A stretch of DNA of 49,758 nt from the NCBI GenBank assembly GCA_016207095.1, contig JACQQF010000081.1:1-49758 (forward strand). Direction: 5' to 3'. Shown one piece after another: positions 43,583-49,758 of the stretch. The number at the start of each line of letters is the position of its first letter. Positions within the stretch are counted from its first letter, which is position 1. The position numbers and the translations under genes were made by a program. Below the pieces are notes generated by a model that saw only the letters and a list, made by a program, of their open reading frames with translations, had not been told where the DNA came from and made no database searches. Source of the stretch: Candidatus Methylomirabilota bacterium. Lineage in GTDB: Bacteria; Methylomirabilota; Methylomirabilia; Methylomirabilales; Methylomirabilaceae.

Positions 43583-44290
43583 ATGACAAGGGAAGGGAAG
43601 CAGGGTCGGCTCGTCATCGCCGTCGACGGCCCGGTAGGGGCCGGAAAAAGCACTGCCGCACGCCTGCTGGCCGAGCGGCTTGGGTGTCGCTACATCGATA
43701 GCGGCGCGATGTATCGCGCCCTGGCCTGGAAGGCCCTTCAGATGAACGTCGATCTCCAGGATGAGCCATGCCTCATGCGCCTTATTGGCGATACCTCCAT
43801 CACGTTAGAGGGCTCGGGTGACGGCCACATCGTGTTCGTCGATGGGCAGGAGGTCAGTCGAGAGATCAGGACGCCGGAGGTGGAGCAGGCCTCTTCGAAT
43901 ATCTCGACGCTGGCCAGCATCCGTCGCGTGATGGTAGCCCGCCAGCGGGAAATGGCGTCGCAGGGTGGGGTGGTGATGGATGGCCGGGACATCGGCACCG
44001 TCGTCTTCCCAGACGCCGATGTAAAGTTCTACCTCGAGGCTCGTTTAGAAGAGCGCGCCAAACGCCGGTACCTGGAGGCACGGAGGGCAGGTGTCGCAGG
44101 GGACCTAGAGAAATTCACCCAGGAGATCGAGATACGGGACGCCAGAGACATGGGGCGAAGCGCCTCGCCGCTGCGGAAGGCGGAGGACGCCGTGACCATC
44201 GATACCACGGATCTCAATGTTGTTCAGGTCGTTGCTGCGATGGAGAACGAAATCAATCGCAGGGTCAGGCGATCGGAGGGGTCCGCGTGA
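43583..44290 (+). CDS. cmk: Cytidylate kinase
   Basis: A 235-residue CMP/dCMP kinase. P-loop VDGPVGAGKSTAARLLAERLG, then YIDSGAMYRALAWKAL, and the lid region MDGRDIGTVVFPDADVKFYL with EERAKRR. The final segment SPLRKAEDAVTIDTTDL is typical. It lies 25 bases behind aroA; aroA-cmk-rpsA is a common neighbourhood. Confidence 0.96.
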   Translation: MTREGKQGRLVIAVDGPVGAGKSTAARLLAERLGCRYIDSGAMYRALAWKALQMNVDLQDEPCLMRLIGDTSITLEGSGDGHIVFVDGQEVSREIRTPEVEQASSNISTLASIRRVMVARQREMASQGGVVMDGRDIGTVVFPDADVKFYLEARLEERAKRRYLEARRAGVAGDLEKFTQEIEIRDARDMGRSASPLRKAEDAVTIDTTDLNVVQVVAAMENEINRRVRRSEGSA

Positions 44291-44336
44291 CGGCCATACA
44301 TTTTTTCCTTGCATTTGTGAGAAGCAGGCGTGTACT

Positions 44337-45011
44337 ATGAACTCCGCGTTTTTACTGGGTTTCTCCGTCGAAAAGGCGATGCAGGTGGCTATCTATCGGG
44401 GAAGTCGCCTCTTCTGCCTCGTCATCGCCAAGGTCATCTTTCGCCTCCGTGTCAATGGGGCAGAATATGTTCCTCGATTGGGAGCCGCGATTGTAGCGGC
44501 CAACCACACGAGTTTTCTTGATCCCATCATCGTAGCGGTTGCGATTCGGCGTCCCGTTCACTTCATGGCCAAGGAGGAGTTGTTCCGTTTTCGCCCGTTT
44601 GGCTGGTTGCTCCGGCAGTATCAGGTTTTTCCAGTTAGCCGCCGTCGCACCGACCTGCAGGCCATGAAACGTGCCATCTCCCTCTTGCAGAGGGGGGAGG
44701 TTGTTGTTATCTTCCCGGAAGGCACTCGGGGCGACGGAGATCAATTGCGACCCGCGAGGCCGGGCATCGGATTGATTGCGGCACGATCGAAAGCACCGGT
44801 CATCCCGATGTTGCACCGCGGAACGGAGAAGATACTTCCAAGGGACGCCTGGTTTCCCAAGCCCCATCAGGTCTTGGTGAAATTCGGTGAGCCGGTCTAC
44901 TTCGCGGAAGAGCGGCCGGGGGAGTGGCAGGAGCAAATCGTGAGGTTCAGCCAGACGATTATGGACCGGATCGCCGCCCTCAAAGCTGGGTCGGAGGGCG
45001 GCGTGGTATGA
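44337..45011 (+). CDS. plsC: 1-Acyl-sn-glycerol-3-phosphate acyltransferase
   Basis: A 224-residue membrane-bound acyltransferase that makes phosphatidic acid. The catalytic motif NHTSFLD (NHx4D) and the substrate-binding FPEGTRGDGD are both clear, with a hydrophobic N-terminal segment LFCLVIAKVIFRLRV. The ATG at 44337 was chosen; the frame runs back into cmk, and an ATG at 44379 is also possible. Between cmk and rpsA it takes a place often held by ispH or plsC. Confidence 0.92.
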   Translation: MNSAFLLGFSVEKAMQVAIYRGSRLFCLVIAKVIFRLRVNGAEYVPRLGAAIVAANHTSFLDPIIVAVAIRRPVHFMAKEELFRFRPFGWLLRQYQVFPVSRRRTDLQAMKRAISLLQRGEVVVIFPEGTRGDGDQLRPARPGIGLIAARSKAPVIPMLHRGTEKILPRDAWFPKPHQVLVKFGEPVYFAEERPGEWQEQIVRFSQTIMDRIAALKAGSEGGVV

Positions 45012-45121
45012 TCGAGCGATGGGGCACATCGCCGGGGACGCTACAACAACCGAGGCACGAGAAATCGAGGGAGAGAAAACGAGAGAGATGATGACCTTCA
45101 CAGAAGGAGGATCGAACGGGT

Positions 45122-46849
45122 ATGATGCCTGAGGCGGAGAAATTGCACGAGGCGGTTTACCCATCGACGGACGATCTGGATCGTGAACTCGACGTCCAGG
45201 AATGTTCCCCGGAGATGGTCGAGCTTTACGCCCAGAGCCTACGGGAGATCGTTGAGGGGGAGATCGTTAGGGGGACCGTGCTGGAGATCAAGAACGACAC
45301 GGTCCTGATCGATATCGGCTACAAGTCCGAAGGCACTATACCACTCAGGGAATTTCAGACTCTCTCCGGGGAATTTCCCATCAAGGTTGGCGACGCTGTC
45401 GACGTCTACCTTGATCAGAAAGAGGACAGTGATGGTCTCATTGTCCTCTCCAGGGAGAAAGCAGAGAAGATTAAGGTTTGGGATGACATTCGCCGGTCCT
45501 ATGAGAAGGGTGAGGTAATCACCGGAACTATCTTGGGTCGGACCAAGGGCGGCTTGATGGTGGATATTGGTGTGAGGGCGTTTCTCCCCGGTTCCCAGGT
45601 AGATCTCAGGCCGGTCCGTGATCTCGACAAACTCATTGGGAAAAGCTTCCCGATGAAAGTGATCAAGCTGAATCAACGCCGGGGGAATATCGTCCTGTCT
45701 CGGCGGGAGCTATTGGAAGAGGAGAGGCGAGCCCTTAAGGACAAGACCCTTCAGTCGTTACAGGAGGGGAAGGTTATCAGGGGCAAGGTCAAAAATATCA
45801 CCGAGTACGGAGCCTTCATCGACCTCGGTGGGTTGGACGGCCTCCTTCATATTACCGATATGTCCTGGGGTCGCGTGAGTCACCCTTCTGAGCTGTTCGT
45901 CGTTGGCGATGAGGTCGAAGTCGTGGTCTTGAAGTTTGATCGCGCCGCGGAGCGGGTCTCCCTGGGCTACAAACAGCGGACGAAAGACCCCTGGGAGGGC
46001 GTCGAGCAAATGTTCCCTGTCGGATCCCGGGTTCGCGGCAAGGTAGTGAGCCTCACCGACTATGGCGCCTTCATCGAGTTGGCGGAAGGAATCGAAGGGT
46101 TGGTCCATATCTCTGAGATGTCATGGACGCAACGGGTCAAACACCCTTCAAAGGTAGTGTCCGTGGGAGATCCTGTAGAGGTCATGATCCTAGATGTGGA
46201 TCAGGTGAACAAGCGCATCTCGCTTGGCATGCGACAGACCGAACCGAACCCCTGGTTGTTTGTGGAGGAGCGGTACCCGGTAGGGACCCGGGTTGAGGGA
46301 ACGATTCGGAACCTGACCGACTTTGGGGCGTTTGTCGAACTCGAAGAGGGGATCGACGGCTTGATTCATGTTTCAGATATGTCCTGGACCAAACGGATTC
46401 GTCACCCTTCAGAGGTCTTGAAGCGGGGTGACAAAGTCGAGGCTGTTGTCCTGCACGTGGACAAAACCAACCGTCGAATCTCCCTCGGTCTCAAGCAAAG
46501 CCAGCCAGATCCCTGGCAATCTAGGGTCCCGGACAAATACCGTGTCGGCATGGACGTAAGGGCCAAAGTGGTTCGCCTCGCGGACTTCGGTGCTTTCGTC
46601 GAGTTGGAGGACGGGGTTGAGGGGCTTTTGCACGTCTCCGAGTTGAGTCATGAACGCGTGGCGAAGCCGGAAGACATCGTCTCCGTCGGTAACGAGCTCA
46701 CTCTCAAGATCATCAAGCTGGATGCTGAGGAGCGCAAGCTCGGGTTAAGTCTCCGGGCCTACCTAGACGGTCAGAGCGAGCCCGACGGAAGTGCCGATGC
46801 GCTTCTTCGGCGTCGACGTCGCCAGGATCACCGAGAAGAGGAACCTTAA
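45122..46849 (+). CDS. rpsA: Small ribosomal subunit protein bS1
   Basis: A 575-residue protein made of six S1 RNA-binding repeats. The first two (VRGTVLEIKNDTVLIDIGYK and VITGTILGRTKGGLMVDIG) are the divergent ribosome-binding type. Repeats three to six share YGAFI(D/E)L and a GLLH or GLVH core (for example VVSLTDYGAFIELAEGIEGL). It recruits mRNA to the 30S subunit. AAGGAGG lies 11 bases before the ATG at 45122, a longer spacing than usual; ATG 45125 follows immediately. Confidence 0.96.
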   Translation: MMPEAEKLHEAVYPSTDDLDRELDVQECSPEMVELYAQSLREIVEGEIVRGTVLEIKNDTVLIDIGYKSEGTIPLREFQTLSGEFPIKVGDAVDVYLDQKEDSDGLIVLSREKAEKIKVWDDIRRSYEKGEVITGTILGRTKGGLMVDIGVRAFLPGSQVDLRPVRDLDKLIGKSFPMKVIKLNQRRGNIVLSRRELLEEERRALKDKTLQSLQEGKVIRGKVKNITEYGAFIDLGGLDGLLHITDMSWGRVSHPSELFVVGDEVEVVVLKFDRAAERVSLGYKQRTKDPWEGVEQMFPVGSRVRGKVVSLTDYGAFIELAEGIEGLVHISEMSWTQRVKHPSKVVSVGDPVEVMILDVDQVNKRISLGMRQTEPNPWLFVEERYPVGTRVEGTIRNLTDFGAFVELEEGIDGLIHVSDMSWTKRIRHPSEVLKRGDKVEAVVLHVDKTNRRISLGLKQSQPDPWQSRVPDKYRVGMDVRAKVVRLADFGAFVELEDGVEGLLHVSELSHERVAKPEDIVSVGNELTLKIIKLDAEERKLGLSLRAYLDGQSEPDGSADALLRRRRRQDHREEEP

Positions 46850-46860
46850 ACACCCCGTCG

Positions 46861-47739
46861 ATGGCAACGATGAAACGGTTGTGGCTGGTTGTCAGCCTTG
46901 GGACGTTTACGAGCCTCGTGCTGCTATTCGGTCTAGCCTTCTGGCTTGGAAAATGGCAGCATCTCGGTGGGAGCAAGGTCGCACTGATCACCATCGAAGG
47001 AGTCATCCTAGATTCCAAGGAGGTGATCGGACAGCTCGAAAAACATCAGACGAACCCCTCCGTGAAGGCAATCGTTCTGAGGATCAACAGTCCCGGCGGC
47101 GGTGTGGCCCCCTCTCAAGAGATTTATGAGGAAGTCGTAAAGGCCCGCGAGATCGGCAAGAAACCCGTGGTTGCGTCTATGGGAAGCCTTGCCGCCTCGG
47201 GTGGCTATTACATTGCCAGCGCCGCGGATGTCATTGTAGCGAATCCGGGCTCCGTCACCGGAAGTATCGGGGTTCTCATCCAGGTCCCCAACATCTCCGG
47301 GCTCTTACAAAAGATCGGCGTACGGTCGGTGGTGGTCAAGAGCGGTGAACACAAGGACCTTGCCTCGCCAACCAGAGAGATGACTGAGGCGGAGCGAGAG
47401 ATTCTCCAGCGGCTGTTGGATGATGTCCACGGCCAGTTTATCGACGTTGTGGCAAAAACCAGAAAGTTGGATCGAAGGAAGGTTGAGGCACTCGCTGATG
47501 GGCGAATTTTCAGTGGCCGTGAAGCTAAATCGCTCGGATTGGTAGACCAGCTGGGAAATCTTCAAGATGCCATATACCGGGCGGCGAATTTGGCCGGGAT
47601 TCCAGGGAAGCCGATAGTGATTCAGGAGCGAAAACGACGGTTCCTCCCTTTGGATCTTCTAAACCGGGCAGCGCTCTTTAACATCGATTTACCCGCCAAC
47701 CCCTTTTCGATCCTTTCCCTGGACTACCTTCTCCGGTGA
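46861..47739 (+). CDS. sppA: Signal peptide peptidase SppA, short (36K-type)
   Basis: A 292-residue inner-membrane serine protease that degrades cleaved signal peptides. One N-terminal membrane helix (LVVSLGTFTSLVLLFGLAFWLG) precedes the S49 domain. The nucleophile is the serine in MGSLAASGGYYIA, and the general-base lysine lies in VVVKSGEHKD. LRINSPGGGVAPSQEIYEEV and GSVTGSIGV are other signatures. The length matches the single-domain form. ATG 46861 or 46870 may start it; spacing to rpsA is 11 bases. Confidence 0.94.
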   Translation: MATMKRLWLVVSLGTFTSLVLLFGLAFWLGKWQHLGGSKVALITIEGVILDSKEVIGQLEKHQTNPSVKAIVLRINSPGGGVAPSQEIYEEVVKAREIGKKPVVASMGSLAASGGYYIASAADVIVANPGSVTGSIGVLIQVPNISGLLQKIGVRSVVVKSGEHKDLASPTREMTEAEREILQRLLDDVHGQFIDVVAKTRKLDRRKVEALADGRIFSGREAKSLGLVDQLGNLQDAIYRAANLAGIPGKPIVIQERKRRFLPLDLLNRAALFNIDLPANPFSILSLDYLLR

Positions 47740-47799
47740 TGGATTTCTGACCGGGTCACTGCGTGCATGCAATTATTAGGTACAAAGGAGACATGAGCC

Positions 47800-48081
47800 A
47801 TGACGAAAGCCGACCTCGTGGAACTGGTCGCTGCCCGTGTTCATCTTACAAAGAAAGACACGGAGGTTGTCATTGATAGCATCCTCGATAGCATCTCCAG
47901 GGCGTTGTCGTCCAAAGATGATGGCAAGGTAGAGCTTCGCGGATTCGGCAGTTTTCGCGTCCGCGAACGCCGCGCCCGGCAAGGTCGAAACCCACAGAGT
48001 GGGGCAGCGGTTCAAGTCCCTCCGAAGCGAGTTCCGTTCTTTAAGCCGGGAAAAGAACTGAAAGCGCTCGTCGACAGCTAA
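47800..48081 (+). CDS. ihfB: Integration host factor beta-type HU-family DNA-binding protein
   Basis: A 93-residue DNA-bending protein. TKADLVELVAARVHLTKKDTEVVID is the HU/IHF N-terminus. KVELRGFGSFRVRERRARQGRNPQSG is the beta-arm region with the conserved GRNP turn whose proline intercalates DNA. VPPKRVPFFKPGKELK is closer to IhfB than to HU. AAAGGAG lies nine bases before the ATG. The rpsA-sppA-ihfB order supports the assignment. It ends this operon. Confidence 0.93.
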   Translation: MTKADLVELVAARVHLTKKDTEVVIDSILDSISRALSSKDDGKVELRGFGSFRVRERRARQGRNPQSGAAVQVPPKRVPFFKPGKELKALVDS

Positions 48082-48731
48082 CCAGGGAAGCCCCCCCAAA
48101 GACCGGGGATGCCTCTGTGTGAGCCACGCCGGCCAAGCGGTGTGACGACTCTTCCCTCCAATGATGGAGTCGGAGTGGCCCAGCACCAGCGTCGCCGAGA
48201 TCAGTCAATGTCTCTTCTGGTTTGCCATTTCTCATAGAAGTGCGTGATCTCATTTTTGCTTTGTCGACCGATCTACCACTGTATTTTCTTCCTCCCGGCG
48301 TTACGTCGGACAAGCACTCCTGAAAACCCCCTTCCCCGGAACTTCGCGATTGGCGGTGCCCCCTTTTGGGGGGAGGTTGCACCAGGTGTGAAGAGTATGC
48401 TCATACGTCATCCGCGGGATCAGTTGCGAAGCGCGCGGGGAATGGTTGTATTGATAGAGTGCGGGCGTTCTGAAATTCTGTGAGGTCCTGCTACAAAATA
48501 TGTCTTGCGAGAGCATCTGCGTGATGTTAGATTGGAATATAAAGGCCCGTGGTTCCGGACCTTGCGCGGAATCGATCGATAGTCCTGTTTTCGTCGAGGC
48601 TGTGCCGCCGGTGGGGTAGGGCTGCAAATGTGGCTCATTATGGAGGAGAACGTAGGCGTGGATAAACATCATGGAGAGCTGTCAAAAAGTGGAATTCTGT
48701 TATCGAGAGGCCTCGCGCTGAGGAGGCTGCC
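48082..48731. other. 650-bp intergenic region between ihfB and the nuclease gene
   Basis: No gene, tRNA or known structured RNA was recognised on either strand. Short open frames on the minus strand lack ribosome sites and family resemblance. A hairpin GGTGC-CCCC-TTTT-GGGG...GCACC lies at 48355-48383, and AGGAGG (48721-48726) is the ribosome site of the following gene. Confidence 0.5.
48355..48383 (+). other. Hairpin in the ihfB downstream region
   Basis: Outer arms GGTGC (48355-48359) and GCACC (48379-48383) enclose CCCC TTTT GGGG. It is a stable stem without a following T-run. It could be part of an untranslated transcript; nothing more can be said. Confidence 0.35.
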
Positions 48732-49217
48732 ATGATGATCAAGATGACGGTGCGAGGTATCGCCCTGGATCCCATCACCAACATGCCGATCATTATCTTG
48801 AAGGATCCAGATGAGCGGCGTGCTCTCCCGATCTGGGTAGGAATATTTGAGGCGAATGCCATCGCGCTGGAGCTTGAGAAGGTGTCCACACCTAGGCCGA
48901 TGACGCACGATTTGCTCAAGAATATTTTGGAGGGCCTTGGAATCACCGTGAAGCAGGTCATCGTGAACGACCTAAAGGAGAATACCTTCTACGCAATGAT
49001 CGAGCTAAATCACAACGGCAGCGTGATTACCATTGACGCGCGACCGAGTGATGCGATCGCCTTGGCCTTGCGCGTCAATGCGCCGATTTTTGTTACTGAG
49101 AAGGTGGTGGCGCAGGCAAAGAATATCGAGGTGTCCGAAGAGAAGGAAGAAACAGATAGGTGGAAAGAATGGCTCGAGAATCTTAAACCGGAGGATTTCG
49201 GCAAATATAAGATGTGA
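48732..49217 (+). CDS. Bifunctional nuclease family protein (DUF151)
   Basis: A 161-residue protein of the DUF151/BFN family, for which DNase and RNase activity has been reported. Signatures are [20 protein letters not shown] near the N-terminus, [17 protein letters not shown] in the middle, and [24 protein letters not shown] charged C-terminal tail ([19 protein letters not shown]) takes the place of the UVR motif seen in some members. AGGAGG stands five bases before the ATG. It seems to be monocistronic after the long gap. Confidence 0.93.
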   Translation: MMIKMTVRGIALDPITNMPIIILKDPDERRALPIWVGIFEANAIALELEKVSTPRPMTHDLLKNILEGLGITVKQVIVNDLKENTFYAMIELNHNGSVITIDARPSDAIALALRVNAPIFVTEKVVAQAKNIEVSEEKEETDRWKEWLENLKPEDFGKYKM

Positions 49218-49511
49218 CCCCCGCCAAGTCCACAGATCGAATTACGAGTGGGCTCACCATCGCACAATCCTGTTGCTCGCGAGAACCCAGGAGATCCGAC
49301 GGGACATTTGTATCATTTCAAAGCGCTTTACAAGGGCTCGCTGCAAGCCATTTGTACAGATCAGTCCGGCTTGTCCTGGTAAGAACCGCCGCGTTCAAGA
49401 ACCTCACCATTTTGGCGTAAATAGGGGAACGACGACATTCACGGCTTGCGTTACTTAGGCCAGGCTCAAGAGATCTGACAACATAATAGCGCCGCAATAG
49501 TCGATCGAGAT

Positions 49512-49574
49512 GGGTCTGGGGAAGGGTGTGTTACGGGGGAGTAGAGGGGATGGGCGTACAGAGGGGTAGTGGGG
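49512..49574 (+). other. G-quadruplex-forming tract
   Basis: Eight runs of three to five G (starting at GGGTCTGGGGAAGGG, ending GGGGTAGTGGGG) are separated by loops of two to eight bases, on the plus strand only. This exceeds the usual G4 pattern of four runs with loops up to seven in several registers. Confidence 0.65.
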
Positions 49575-49590
49575 TGATTCGTGGAGAAGG

Positions 49591-49648
49591 TAATTTATAT
49601 AGTTTACATAACATTCCTTATATGACATTTATGCACAATATCTAATTC
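49591..49648. other. AT-rich segment with a DnaA-box match
   Basis: A roughly 58-base segment far richer in A and T than any other part of the window. TTATGCACA at 49629-49637 fits the DnaA consensus TTATNCACA exactly. Only one box was found, so an origin is not shown; a promoter region for a gene beyond the window is an equal possibility. Confidence 0.4.
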
Positions 49649-49758
49649 TCCCGCCCCCCCGCCTTCGCACATCTAGACGTACCTAGACTTAAGCCCTTCA
49701 ACGCCTCTCCAACAAGCCCCATCCGCCTTCACCCCCCCCCCCCCCATCTGTCCAACCC

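Larger units (their letters stand above)
49218..49758. other. Non-coding end of the window with strong strand asymmetry
   Basis: 541 bases with no credible gene. After about 290 unremarkable bases come a G-rich tract (49512-49574), an AT-rich segment (49591-49648) with one TTATGCACA (49629-49637) and a C-rich tract (49649 to the end) with a run of 14 C at 49732-49745. A CTAGAC word is repeated near 49672-49688. Confidence 0.6.

Noticed and set aside
48301..48672. Minus-strand frames in the 650-bp gap after ihfB
   Set aside because: No Shine-Dalgarno sequence, atypical composition and no recognised family; the frames overlap one another.

Overview
This 49.8 kb window is ordinary bacterial chromosome with dense coding and short intergenic gaps, GC-rich by eye. 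An LPS-transport lipoprotein (LptE), a class A penicillin-binding protein, a MurJ flippase and periplasmic thiol/foldase genes show a Gram-negative (diderm) organism. Gene content and the style of the dispersed repeats would fit an NC10 / Methylomirabilis-like lineage, but no rRNA or other decisive marker is present, so that placement is an inference of low to moderate confidence.

Layout. Positions 1-8739 hold a branched-chain-amino-acid-type (Liv) ABC transporter, interleaved with a long-chain-type acyl-CoA synthetase, a secreted LEA-like protein and a PaaK-type CoA ligase. This reads as an uptake-and-CoA-activation module for an organic acid. Positions 8873-11017 encode PBP1A, whose start codon lies inside a 108-bp mobile repeat. 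An array of CTTCGAC..CTCAGG repeats follows, then a RidA protein, then on the minus strand a sigma-54 response regulator and its GAF-domain histidine kinase. Positions 16056-21441 are recA-pilT-recX-alaS. Positions 21524-26598 are psd-pssA-leuA-asd-truA.

Positions 26758-30186 are the most unusual part. Four tandem, apparently paralogous genes for small exported proteins lie here: one intact, one short, one broken by two frameshifts, and one membrane-anchored. A 137-bp promoter-containing block stands in front of two of them. The next gene encodes a secreted protein with a SurA-like N-terminus and a DsbA-like domain (CPFC). The three more complete paralogues each have exactly two cysteines in the predicted exported part.

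Positions 30442-34822 are leuS-lptE-holA with convergent rpsT, and 34922-36529 is murJ. After another copy of the mobile repeat come a divergent TPP-dependent enzyme, ilvC and metF. A composite, tandemly expanded copy of the repeat precedes miaA-aroA-cmk-plsC-rpsA-sppA-ihfB. The window ends with a DUF151 bifunctional-nuclease gene and a non-coding tail: a G-rich tract, a roughly 58-bp AT-rich segment with one DnaA-box match, and a C-rich tract with a run of 14 C.

Sigma-70-like promoters recur as TTGACA with a 17-18 bp spacer (histidine kinase, recA, rpsT, the duplicated block, the TPP enzyme), often with TAGNGT-type -10 elements.
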